NCBI GenBank assembly: GCA_029937655.1
Contig: JAPYPK010000010.1
Coordinates: 1 to 28,171, forward strand
Length of the DNA: 28,171 nt
DNA from: Nitrospinaceae bacterium
GTDB lineage: Bacteria > Nitrospinota > Nitrospinia > Nitrospinales > VA-1
Direction of reading: 5' to 3'
This document shows, piece after piece, positions 7,969 through 15,542 of the stretch (its first letter is position 1; each line of letters opens with the position of its first letter). The translations under genes were made by a program, and so were the position numbers. A model generated the notes under the pieces. That model saw nothing but the letters and a program-made list of their open reading frames with translations. It did not search any database and had not been told where the DNA came from.

Positions 7969-8730
7969 GTGGAACGAAAGATCAAACTGCTTATAGAGTA
8001 TGAAGGTAGCGCCTACCATGGATGGCAATTCCAGCCTAACGGGCTCTCTGTTCAAGAAGTTTTAGAAAAATGTATACAAAAGACAGTGAAGCAAAAGGCG
8101 ACGTTGCATAGCTCGGGTCGAACCGACGCGGGGGTTCATGCGGAAGGTATGGTTGCTCATTTTACTACGGCTTCTAAAATGACTGAAGGCGAGTTTATGA
8201 GAGCCTTTAATAGTCTTCTCCCTCACGATATAGTCATTAAAGAAGTTTCGGCTGTGCCCATGTGGTTTGATGCGCGTCGCTCTGCTGGAAAAAAGACCTA
8301 CCGCTATACAGTACTTAATCGCAGTTACCCATCAGCGCTTTTGTACAGGAGGTGCCTTTTTGTTCCATTTCCCCTTGATGTCGCTGCGATGAGGCGGGCA
8401 AAGAATTATTTAGTTGGTAAACATGACTTTACATCATTTCGTGCGTCGAATTGTGGAGCCAAGAATCCTGTTCGAGAAATATTCAAAATTGAACTTATTA
8501 AAAAAGGTGAATTCGTTTTTCTGATTTTTGAGGGTGGGGGATTTCTTAAGCATATGGTGAGAAATATTGTGGGGACATTAATCCAAGTTGGGCGAAGGCA
8601 GATTCATGCATCGCATGTGAAGTTGATTCTTGAGTCAAGGGATCGTCAGAAGGCTGGTCCCACAGCGCAACCACAAGGGTTGTGTTTGGTTAACGTTGAA
8701 TATCCTAAATCACAGGGAGAAAAGAGGTGA
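7969..8730 (+). CDS. truA: tRNA pseudouridine(38-40) synthase TruA
   Basis: This 253-residue enzyme converts uridines 38-40 of the tRNA anticodon arm to pseudouridine. The motif HSSGRTDAGVHA (47-58) holds the catalytic Asp53, and IEYEGSAYHGWQ (9-20) opens the protein as expected. YRYTVLNR and KHMVRNIVGTL are further family blocks. Length is normal. The start is a GTG at 7969, with AAGGGG about 9 bases upstream; an overlapping ATG at 7965 is out of frame. It follows the helicase by 57 bases in the same direction and faces the glycosyltransferase gene. Confidence 0.96.
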   Translation: MERKIKLLIEYEGSAYHGWQFQPNGLSVQEVLEKCIQKTVKQKATLHSSGRTDAGVHAEGMVAHFTTASKMTEGEFMRAFNSLLPHDIVIKEVSAVPMWFDARRSAGKKTYRYTVLNRSYPSALLYRRCLFVPFPLDVAAMRRAKNYLVGKHDFTSFRASNCGAKNPVREIFKIELIKKGEFVFLIFEGGGFLKHMVRNIVGTLIQVGRRQIHASHVKLILESRDRQKAGPTAQPQGLCLVNVEYPKSQGEKR

Positions 8731-8793
8731 AGGCGAAAAGTAGAATTATGAACCCCATGTTTATTTTATTTTGTCAAAATGCTTTTATTGTCG

Positions 8794-9549
8794 TCAAATT
8801 TTCTTTCCATCGGGATTAAAGATTGGATAGTGTCTGTACTTATTTTTAGACAAAAAATACTTCATAGCAGTATGTAATACCCCAATCCCATAGATCACGC
8901 TTCTTCTGAAGCTAATTGATGATGCTTCCTCAAAATATTTTGCGGGACAAGAAACTTCCCCGACGCTAAACCCAAAATACATTGTTTGCAAAAGCATTTC
9001 ATTGTCAAAAACAAAATCATTAGAATTTTCTAGCAGGGGTAGGTTTTCTAGTACTTTGGCGCTGAAAGCCCGATAACCGGTATGATACTCAGATAATTTT
9101 TGCTGAATAATAAAATTTTCAACCGCAGTTAGAAACCGGTTCGCAGTGTATTTATAAAGCGGCATTCCCCCTTGTAGAGCTTTGTTTCCTAAGATTCGCG
9201 ATCCGATTACCGCGTCAAAAATGTCATAGGCTATCATAGAGGCCATAGATGTAATGAGTTTAGGTGTGTATTGGTAATCTGGGTGCAACATGATGACAAT
9301 GTCTGACCCTACTCGAAGTGCTTCTTGATAGCAGGTTTTTTGATTCCCTCCATAGCCTTTGTTTTCCATATGCACAAAGGTTTTAATGTTTAGTTGTCGG
9401 GCAATTTCGGCTGTACGGTCCTGGCTAGCGTCATCGGTGAGAATGATGTTGTCGACGATATCGTGGGGAACTTCGCTATGAGTTTTTCTTAGTGTTTTTT
9501 CTGCATTATATGCCGGCATGACTACGGTGATACGTTTTCCATTGAGCAT
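8794..9549 (-). CDS. Family 2 glycosyltransferase (polyprenyl-phosphate sugar transferase-like)
   Basis: This 251-residue protein opens with KRITVVMPAYNAEKTL (5-20), the GT-A fold start. IILTDDASQDRT (35-46) binds the nucleotide sugar, and an HPDYQYTP block (89-96) stands where the acidic catalytic pocket is expected. GYRAF and YFEEASSISFRRS follow. No transmembrane segment is seen, so it likely works at the inner face of the membrane, in the manner of dolichol- or undecaprenyl-phosphate sugar transferases. The sugar and acceptor cannot be read from the sequence. It stands alone between truA and leuB on the opposite strand. The ATG at 9549 lacks a strong ribosome site. Confidence 0.85.
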   Translation of the reverse strand: MLNGKRITVVMPAYNAEKTLRKTHSEVPHDIVDNIILTDDASQDRTAEIARQLNIKTFVHMENKGYGGNQKTCYQEALRVGSDIVIMLHPDYQYTPKLITSMASMIAYDIFDAVIGSRILGNKALQGGMPLYKYTANRFLTAVENFIIQQKLSEYHTGYRAFSAKVLENLPLLENSNDFVFDNEMLLQTMYFGFSVGEVSCPAKYFEEASSISFRRSVIYGIGVLHTAMKYFLSKNKYRHYPIFNPDGKKI

Positions 9550-9728
9550 AATCGAATTCTTTATGAGATAAAGGTTGTGAAAAGTGATTCGGTTGTTAAT
9601 TGAAAGATAGCTTTAAAGAATATTTTTTTGTTACTCGGCGTTTGTTTCAATTTCTACCTGATATAAAACAACTTTGTTTGAGCTTGAATTTGGTGGAGAA
9701 TAAGGAATTTTCCACCTCTGAAAGGATT

Positions 9729-9802
9729 TAAGGTAAATAATAATAAGGTAAAAATATTTTTTTTCAACCTTATTTCCTTCCGCGTTTAATAATAAGGTTA
9801 AA
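9729..9802. repeat. TAAGGT(T)AAA repeat cluster upstream of leuB
   Basis: Direct copies TAAGGTAAA (9729-9737), TAAGGTAAA (9744-9752) and TAAGGTTAAA (9793-9802) flank one inverted copy, AACCTTATT (9766-9774). As RNA the inverted copy could pair with either the second direct copy (9742-9749) or the third (9791-9799), giving two mutually exclusive hairpins with loops of 16-17 bases. As DNA it could be an array of regulator sites. Both readings are inference. Confidence 0.55.
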
Positions 9803-9896
9803 GCTTAGGCCTCATTTTTCATTTCTTCTTGCGTGAATGATTTTCATTAGTTAGGCTGTAATTTTTAGCTTGTTTAGTATTAATAGTTTCATTGTG

Positions 9897-9912
9897 GATA
9901 CCGCAAGGTGTC
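9897..9912 (+). promoter_or_regulatory. GCAA tetraloop hairpin in the leuB 5' leader
   Basis: GATACC (9897-9902) and GGTGTC (9907-9912) pair over six positions, one a G-U wobble, around a GCAA loop of the stable GNRA class. It lies about 30 bases before the leuB start. It may tune mRNA stability or translation; nothing more is shown. Confidence 0.35.
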
Positions 9913-9941
9913 ATTTATTAATAATCTGAAAGAATTTTAAA

Positions 9942-11024
9942 ATGAATCAAAAGTATACAATCGCATTACTTCCCGGTGATGGAATAGGACCTGAGGTGAT
10001 CAAAGAGGCTGTTAAGGTCTTAGGGTCATTGGAAAAAAGTCTTGGACTTGAATTAGCCTTAAATGAAGTTCCTGTGGGAGGGGCTGCCTATGAAATTGAG
10101 GGTCATCCTTTGCCTGCAGGTACCTTAAACGCGGCACAAGAAGCTGACGCAGTTTTGCTGGGAGCGGTAGGTGGGCCAAAATGGGAGAAAATAGATTTTT
10201 CTTTACGCCCTGAGCGAGCTCTTCTTGGGCTACGCTCCAATTTAAATCTTTACGCTAACCTTCGCCCAGCAAAGGTTTTTCCTGCATTGGTTGATGCATC
10301 TTCCTTAAAACGAGAGTTGATTGATAATCTGGATATTATGGTGATACGGGAGCTTACCGGTGGTATTTACTTTGGAGAACCTCGCGGTGTGGAATCTTTA
10401 GACGATGGGACCCGCAGAGGGTTTAATACTTTGGTCTATACTGAAGAAGAGATCAAGCGGATTGCCCGTGTTGCCTTCGATGTGGCGCGTAAGAGAGGTA
10501 AAAGAGTCGTGTCTGTCGACAAGGCAAATGTTCTTGAGGTTACGGGGCTGTGGCGTGATGTGGTTACCGAGGTTCACGAGGAATATAGTGATATTGTTTT
10601 AGAGCATATGTATGTTGATAACTGTGCTATGCAGCTGGTTCGAGCGCCGAAACAGTTTGACGTGATTGTGACAACTAACATGTTTGGAGATATCTTAAGC
10701 GATGAAGCGTCCATGCTAACAGGTTCTATCGGGATGCTGCCTTCCGCTAGCGTTGGAGGAAAAACAGCAATGTACGAACCGATCCATGGAAGCGCTCCTG
10801 ATATAGCAGGGAAGGGGTTAGCCAATCCTCTGGCAACTATTTTGTCTGTTGGTATGATGTTCAAATATTCGTTCGGTCGTGAAGAAGTCAATGCTAAAAT
10901 TGAGTTGGCGGTTGAATCCGTTTTGGACCGGGGAATTCGCACTCGTGATATCATGTCAGAGGAAATGACTGAAGTAACTACCCAGCAAATGGGTGATGAG
11001 GTTGTAGCGGAACTTGAGATATAG
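9942..11024 (+). CDS. leuB: 3-isopropylmalate dehydrogenase
   Basis: This 360-residue NAD-dependent enzyme oxidises and decarboxylates 3-isopropylmalate in leucine biosynthesis. Motifs include LLPGDGIGPEV near the start, LLGAVGGPKW, the substrate-binding RPERALLGLRSNLNLYANLR, VIRELTGGIYFGEPRG, and the metal and NAD region NMFGDILSDEASML followed by GSAPDIAGKG. Length is standard. The ATG at 9942 has only a weak GAAAGAA upstream. asd follows after 30 bases, a leuB-asd order known from several proteobacteria. It ends in TAG. Confidence 0.97.
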   Translation: MNQKYTIALLPGDGIGPEVIKEAVKVLGSLEKSLGLELALNEVPVGGAAYEIEGHPLPAGTLNAAQEADAVLLGAVGGPKWEKIDFSLRPERALLGLRSNLNLYANLRPAKVFPALVDASSLKRELIDNLDIMVIRELTGGIYFGEPRGVESLDDGTRRGFNTLVYTEEEIKRIARVAFDVARKRGKRVVSVDKANVLEVTGLWRDVVTEVHEEYSDIVLEHMYVDNCAMQLVRAPKQFDVIVTTNMFGDILSDEASMLTGSIGMLPSASVGGKTAMYEPIHGSAPDIAGKGLANPLATILSVGMMFKYSFGREEVNAKIELAVESVLDRGIRTRDIMSEEMTEVTTQQMGDEVVAELEI

Positions 11025-11040
11025 CTAATCTTATTTCTAG

Positions 11041-11046
11041 TATAAT
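11041..11046 (+). promoter_or_regulatory. Perfect TATAAT just before asd
   Basis: A consensus -10 box ends 8 bases before the asd ATG, so a transcript from it would begin within a few bases of the start codon and be nearly leaderless. The best -35 candidate, TTGAGA at 11014-11019, is 21 bases away, which is too long for a normal promoter. asd has no ribosome site, which fits a leaderless start but does not prove it. Confidence 0.3.
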
Positions 11047-11054
11047 CATTCTAA

Positions 11055-12080
11055 ATGGTTGATAAAAAATATAAATATAATATCGCCGTGGTCGGTGCCA
11101 CCGGTGCCGTAGGTAGGCGAATGTTGGTAACCCTTGAGGAAAGAAACTTCCCTGTGGATCGCCTAAGCGCATTTGCTTCTGCTCGATCAGTTGGGCAGAG
11201 ATTGCCGTTTAGGGGAGGGGTGGTTGAAGTGAAAGAACTAAGGGAAGACTCTTTCATGGGAGTAGATATCGCCCTTTTTTCTGCTGGGAGTTCCATTAGT
11301 AAAAAATATGCCCCCATCGCTGTTGAGTCGGGTTGCTTCGTAATTGATAATAGCAGCGCATGGAGAATGGAAAAAGATGTTCCTCTAATCATTCCGGAGG
11401 TGAACCCATCTGCCTTGGGTGAAAAGTGTGGAATTATCGCAAACCCTAACTGTTCAACTATCCAGATGGTTGTTGCACTGAAGCCGATTCATGATCAGTA
11501 CCGCATTCGTAAGGTTTTTGTTTCCACCTATCAATCAGTTTCCGGGTCAGGTCAAAAGGCCATAGAAGAATTAAAGCAACAAAGTAGAAACATTCTTGAT
11601 GGGAAGTCGGTGGAGAATCATGTTTATCCTCACCAGATAGCTTTTAACTGTTTGCCACATATAGATGTCTTTATGGAAAATGGTTACACAAAAGAAGAAA
11701 TGAAAATGGTAAATGAGACCCATAAAATTTTAAGTGATAGCACGATCGAGATTTCACCTACCGCTGTTCGCGTACCGGTTTTTTACTCTCACTCAGAGTC
11801 AGTAAGAGTAGAGACCGAGTTGCCTATGGAAGTAGATGAGGTTAAAGGCCTTTTATCAAAATCACCCGGGATTTCTTTGGTAGATAACCCTGGGGAAAAT
11901 GAATACCCACTAGCAGTTGATGCCTGTGGGAAAGGGGAGGTTTTTGTAGGTCGAGTTCGTGCAGACCTTACTGTAGACAATGCAATTAATTTTTGGGTTG
12001 TTTCTGACAATCTCCTTAAAGGAGCAGCCTACAATGCGGTTCAAATAGCCGAACTGGTTCTTAAGCGGCTAGGTAATTGA
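11055..12080 (+). CDS. asd: Aspartate-semialdehyde dehydrogenase
   Basis: This 341-residue enzyme makes aspartate semialdehyde from aspartyl phosphate with NADPH, the branch point for lysine, diaminopimelate, threonine and methionine. The N-terminus has the Rossmann motif VVGATGAVG (12-20). The active-site cysteine is Cys133 in ANPNCSTIQ, and the general base is likely His246 in FYSHSESV. Length and motifs fit the common bacterial type. It lies 30 bases after leuB. No Shine-Dalgarno sequence precedes the ATG, but TATAAT does (11041-11046). Confidence 0.96.
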   Translation: MVDKKYKYNIAVVGATGAVGRRMLVTLEERNFPVDRLSAFASARSVGQRLPFRGGVVEVKELREDSFMGVDIALFSAGSSISKKYAPIAVESGCFVIDNSSAWRMEKDVPLIIPEVNPSALGEKCGIIANPNCSTIQMVVALKPIHDQYRIRKVFVSTYQSVSGSGQKAIEELKQQSRNILDGKSVENHVYPHQIAFNCLPHIDVFMENGYTKEEMKMVNETHKILSDSTIEISPTAVRVPVFYSHSESVRVETELPMEVDEVKGLLSKSPGISLVDNPGENEYPLAVDACGKGEVFVGRVRADLTVDNAINFWVVSDNLLKGAAYNAVQIAELVLKRLGN

Positions 12081-12101
12081 ATTTAAATGAGATCAACTCT
12101 A

Positions 12102-12110
12102 TGCTATAAT
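12102..12110 (+). promoter_or_regulatory. Extended -10 promoter for the coiled-coil gene
   Basis: TGCTATAAT is a full extended -10 element (TGn plus consensus TATAAT), a form that can work without a good -35. It lies 74 bases before the ATG at 12185 and 22 bases after the asd stop, so the coiled-coil gene may have its own promoter. Confidence 0.45.
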
Positions 12111-12184
12111 TATTAATAATTTTGGCAATTTAATTTTTGTAGGTATTAACTGACAAATCAATACTTATTTTTGAGGATTGAGTT

Positions 12185-14449
12185 ATGACTGAGAAGTCCG
12201 AGACGAATAAACCAAAGCAAGGTACCGAGGCAAAGAATCAGGATATTACCCAGATTAAGGAACTGCTTTCAGTTGCCTCGCATGAAAGAAAAAACCTTCA
12301 ACTTCTCGTCGAATATTTTGAAAAGAAGATTCCAGAATTAGATGAACGAAAGCAATTCTTCGATAGAGTTAGCACGCAAGTGCCTGACTCACTTCAAAAA
12401 ATCGAATTTGTCAGCCAGCAAATTGAAGAAATTAAAATTTTTGACGTTCGTGTTCGAGATTTTCAGCGAGTTGCTAAAGATATAGAATCTAATCATTCCA
12501 CCCTAAAGAGAGACTTGGAAGAGCTTCATCTTCTTAGTGATCACATAGACCAGAAAATAAAAAGTCTACAACAGCAAAGAGGCCTTGTTGAAAAGGCCAA
12601 TGAAGATGCAGGGCGTCTCAATATTCTTGTTTGGGATATGGATTCTAAGATTAAAAAACTGGGAGAGGAAACTAAGTTAATCAAGAGTACCGACCGCAGC
12701 ATAAATCGCTTAGAGCACATGCTGGAAAGCATTGAACCCCATGTGGCCGAAATTACCGGTTTCCGGGAAATGATGAAGGTTGGAAACGAGCGTGTTAAGG
12801 AAATGAAGGGTGCGTGTCGAGAACTGGATCACCGTTATGCATCAATCGTCCAAGAAAAGTCCATAGTTGAAAGCTATACTCGAGATACGGAAGAAATGAA
12901 AACTACCTTGGTTAAACTTCAAGGTGATTACGAAAAAGTTCTTGGTCAAGGGCATGTTATTGAAGAGGCTCGTGAAACGCTAATACAAATGACGAACAAC
13001 ATAAGTAGTCTGAAAATTGAGTCCAAAAATATTTCTGTCAAAAACGAGATGATCAGAAGTATCAGCGGTAGGTTGAATGACCTAGACTCATTGTCTATTG
13101 ATGTTGAAACTAAAATTAATAAGATCCGCGATGACAGCGTGGTTGTTGAAAATACGGAAGAGAAAGTTAATAAATTGAACGCATTTGTCGTCAATAATCT
13201 TAGTAACAAGATGAAACTTCTTAAGGAAGAGATGAAGGCTATTGATGTCGCTAATGAGAAGATGAGCCGGTTTAATATTATTGCAGAGGAGGCTGAACAA
13301 AGAGTTCAAGGACTCGACGAAGAAATAAAAAAAGTAGAATACCTTGAAGGCACGGTTAAAAAAATTCAGACACTTAGAGAATCCACAGCAGATGAAATGG
13401 AGGAGGTAGTTCGGAAACGACAACTGGTGGATCAGGTAGAAAAAAAGATTAATGACCTAACTTCTCTGGTTATCAGTCTTGATGTGAAAATTGAAACTCA
13501 GGTTCAGAGAAAAGCTGTTGTCGAAAAAATGGAGAAAAAGTTAGATGGACTTGACTTTTTTATCGAAGAAGCGAACGTGAAAATCACTGAAGCTTCAAAA
13601 AAAGTAGACTTTTTAGAAAAAGTTGACCAGCGACTTGATGATCTTAAGGGAACGGCCAACGTGGTAGAGGAAAAAATACTTGATTTGACGAAAGAAAAGA
13701 GAGCCCTCGACGACCAGGAAAAGCGTATGAGCAACCTAACTTCCAAGCTTAGCATCATGGAAATTGAGTTGCAGTCTAAGTTTACAGATATCAAGGAAGC
13801 AGGAGCAGAAATTAATGGAATTTCTGTTTTGCGAGATGAGTTGGCAACTAGTTTTGATGGCTTCGAAGACAAGATTGAATCTGTGAAAAAAGAAAATGAT
13901 AAATTAAAAGAAACCGAGATAAAAATGCAGGAGATGAATGCCTTGCTCAATGATATACGTACTAGGCATGAAATCCTTGGCGAAAAAGAAGATCTGATTT
14001 TAGGTGTAGAAAAAAAAGCTGAAGAATTGTCAGCTCTGGTAAATAAAATTGAAAGCCGTATACAACAAGTTTCTACAGGTGAAGGTAAAGTTCGAGAAAC
14101 CCAGCAGGCTCTTGGGGAACTTGAGGCCGTTATTCGTCGCGTGAATTTAGATAAGGAGCAGATAGAAAAAGAGGGAAGGAACCTAGATAAGATAAGCCTA
14201 AACATAGAGAATCTTACAGCTATTACTGGTGATGCAGAATCAAAGATTGACACCCTCAATCGCAGAATTGTTACTCTTGACGACGTCGAAAAAAAGCTTA
14301 GCAAACTTAATATTATGTCTGAAGATGTAGATGTGAAAATACGAAACTTGAAAAAAGAGGAAAGTGTGGTTCAAAAAGCGGGTGAATATGTCAGTGAGTT
14401 AAGGTTCCTCATTAATGAAATTGATAGGAAGAAAGAGGATCTACGCTAA
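12185..14449 (+). CDS. Long coiled-coil protein of about 31-residue repeats, function unknown
   Basis: This 754-residue protein has no signal peptide, membrane segment or enzyme motif. From about residue 135 it is a chain of degenerate units of 30-32 residues that often begin VEKxEKKL or DDVEKKL and continue with a pattern like xxLxxLVxxxDxKIxxLxxE. Examples begin at DQVEKKINDL, VEKMEKKLDGL, EKVDQRLDDL, KETEIKMQEM, LGVEKKAEEL and DDVEKKLSKL. About fifteen or sixteen units can be read. The last proline is Pro185, so 569 residues are proline-free; there is one Trp (150) and one Cys (211). A straight helix that long would span roughly 84 nm. The look is that of a cytoplasmic filament or spacer protein. 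A GAGG site lies about 9 bases before the ATG. I recognise no named family. It sits after asd, the place fimV takes in some gammaproteobacteria, but it is not FimV-like in sequence. Confidence 0.85.
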   Translation: MTEKSETNKPKQGTEAKNQDITQIKELLSVASHERKNLQLLVEYFEKKIPELDERKQFFDRVSTQVPDSLQKIEFVSQQIEEIKIFDVRVRDFQRVAKDIESNHSTLKRDLEELHLLSDHIDQKIKSLQQQRGLVEKANEDAGRLNILVWDMDSKIKKLGEETKLIKSTDRSINRLEHMLESIEPHVAEITGFREMMKVGNERVKEMKGACRELDHRYASIVQEKSIVESYTRDTEEMKTTLVKLQGDYEKVLGQGHVIEEARETLIQMTNNISSLKIESKNISVKNEMIRSISGRLNDLDSLSIDVETKINKIRDDSVVVENTEEKVNKLNAFVVNNLSNKMKLLKEEMKAIDVANEKMSRFNIIAEEAEQRVQGLDEEIKKVEYLEGTVKKIQTLRESTADEMEEVVRKRQLVDQVEKKINDLTSLVISLDVKIETQVQRKAVVEKMEKKLDGLDFFIEEANVKITEASKKVDFLEKVDQRLDDLKGTANVVEEKILDLTKEKRALDDQEKRMSNLTSKLSIMEIELQSKFTDIKEAGAEINGISVLRDELATSFDGFEDKIESVKKENDKLKETEIKMQEMNALLNDIRTRHEILGEKEDLILGVEKKAEELSALVNKIESRIQQVSTGEGKVRETQQALGELEAVIRRVNLDKEQIEKEGRNLDKISLNIENLTAITGDAESKIDTLNRRIVTLDDVEKKLSKLNIMSEDVDVKIRNLKKEESVVQKAGEYVSELRFLINEIDRKKEDLR

Positions 14450-14499
14450 ATCGGTAAACTGTAAATTAAGACAGAGGATTTCAGGAGTTTTATTTAAAT

Positions 14500-14521
14500 A
14501 GATTTAATTCAATTTAAATCT
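14500..14521. repeat. AT-only palindrome between the coiled-coil gene and mtnP
   Basis: AGATTTAA (14500-14507) and TTAAATCT (14514-14521) form a perfect 8-bp inverted repeat around a 6-base spacer. It is weak as an RNA stem and no T-run follows, so it may be a protein-binding site or chance in AT-rich DNA. The rest of the 234-base gap showed nothing. Confidence 0.3.
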
Positions 14522-14683
14522 GTACATACCTAATCAATGCAAGTCCTTGATTTTCTAAACTACCTAACGGTGTTTACTTCCCAGAAAAATTTAAGCATAT
14601 AAAATTTTTGTGTAATTTATTTCTATTTGATTTGTAGTATCAGTTTATAGGCATCTCTACTTTTTTGATTGGAGGGTGTGTTT

Positions 14684-15535
14684 ATGGTTGAGAAGTTGCT
14701 TGGGGTGATTGGTGGTAGCGGTTTGTATTCGATGGACGAATTAAACGTCATTGAAAAAGTTTCCCTTGATACGCCATTTGGACCTCCTTCTGAGGACGTG
14801 GTTATCGGAGAATTAAATGGGACACGAATGGCATTCCTTCCACGCCATGGTATAGGGCACTTCATTCCACCTTCAGAGATTAATTTTCGGGCTAATATCT
14901 TTGCCATGAAAAAGCTAGGAGTGGAGCAAATTATTTCTATAAGTGCGGTCGGCAGTATGAAAGAAAAATTACAGCCAGGACATTTTTCTATTCCACATCA
15001 GTTTATTGATAGAACCACTCGCAGGATTAGCACTTTTTTTACCACAGGCATGGTGGGGCATGTTGCCTTAGCAGACCCGGTGTGTTTAGCTACCGCAGAG
15101 GTTTTGAGCTCGGCTGCACATAAGGTGAACGCGATAGTTCACGATGGAGGTACCTACGTTTGTATTGAGGGGCCGCAATTTTCAACTAGGGCAGAATCCA
15201 ATGTTTATCGCCAGTGGGATGTGGACGTGATTGGTATGACAAATGCGACAGAAGCTAAGTTGGCTCGCGAAGCGAGTATTTGCTACGCTACCTTGGCGTT
15301 AGTTACTGATTATGACTGTTGGAAGGAAGAAGAAGAACCCGTTACAGTGGAAGCTGTGTTAGACATTATGCACAAGAATGTTGAAACCGCGCAAAAAGTT
15401 CTCAAGAAACTTGCTTCTAATTTTAAGGATAAGCGAAGTTGTGACTGTGGTTCCGCTACGGAAAACTCAGTAGTGACCGACTCTAAAAGAATTCCCGCTC
15501 AACTGAAAGATAAATTGTCAACCTTAATTGGATAG
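14684..15535 (+). CDS. mtnP: S-methyl-5'-thioadenosine phosphorylase
   Basis: This 283-residue cytosolic enzyme cleaves methylthioadenosine with phosphate to adenine and methylthioribose-1-phosphate, recycling the by-product of polyamine synthesis and radical SAM chemistry. GVIGGSGLY opens the protein, followed by the phosphate and ribose blocks LPRHGIGH and the motif ISAVGSM. CIEGPQFSTRAES and IGMTNATEAKLAREA form the base and substrate pocket, and VTDYDCW is typical of the MTAP rather than purine nucleoside phosphorylase group. The ATG at 14684 has GGAGGG at 14671-14676, 7 bases away; a TTG further up is too close to that site. It ends 7 bases before hemL, so the two are cotranscribed. Confidence 0.93.
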   Translation: MVEKLLGVIGGSGLYSMDELNVIEKVSLDTPFGPPSEDVVIGELNGTRMAFLPRHGIGHFIPPSEINFRANIFAMKKLGVEQIISISAVGSMKEKLQPGHFSIPHQFIDRTTRRISTFFTTGMVGHVALADPVCLATAEVLSSAAHKVNAIVHDGGTYVCIEGPQFSTRAESNVYRQWDVDVIGMTNATEAKLAREASICYATLALVTDYDCWKEEEEPVTVEAVLDIMHKNVETAQKVLKKLASNFKDKRSCDCGSATENSVVTDSKRIPAQLKDKLSTLIG

Positions 15536-15542
15536 TGAGTCA

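Larger units (their letters stand above)
9550..9941. other. Divergent intergenic and leuB leader region, 392 bp
   Basis: No credible open frame or known RNA gene was recognised. The stretch holds a cluster of TAAGGT repeats (9729-9802) and a small GCAA-capped hairpin (9897-9912), each listed separately. A leucine-rich leader peptide was looked for and not found. Confidence 0.6.

Noticed and set aside
9838..9859. A possible leucine attenuator leader peptide before leuB
   Set aside because: The short frames there (such as ATG at 9838) have no run of leucine codons and no ribosome site.
10574..10954. A 126-codon open frame antisense to leuB
   Set aside because: leuB is an unmistakable full-length enzyme on the plus strand, and the antisense frame has no recognisable features.
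13504..14304. A 266-codon open frame on the minus strand inside the coiled-coil gene
   Set aside because: It is Ser/Phe/Ile-rich, has no ribosome site or motif, and is the expected mirror of a Lys/Glu-rich repeat gene on the other strand.
15528..15542. A TTG start for hemL overlapping mtnP
   Set aside because: The ATG at 15543 gives the usual family length and N-terminus, and the added residues are not conserved-looking.
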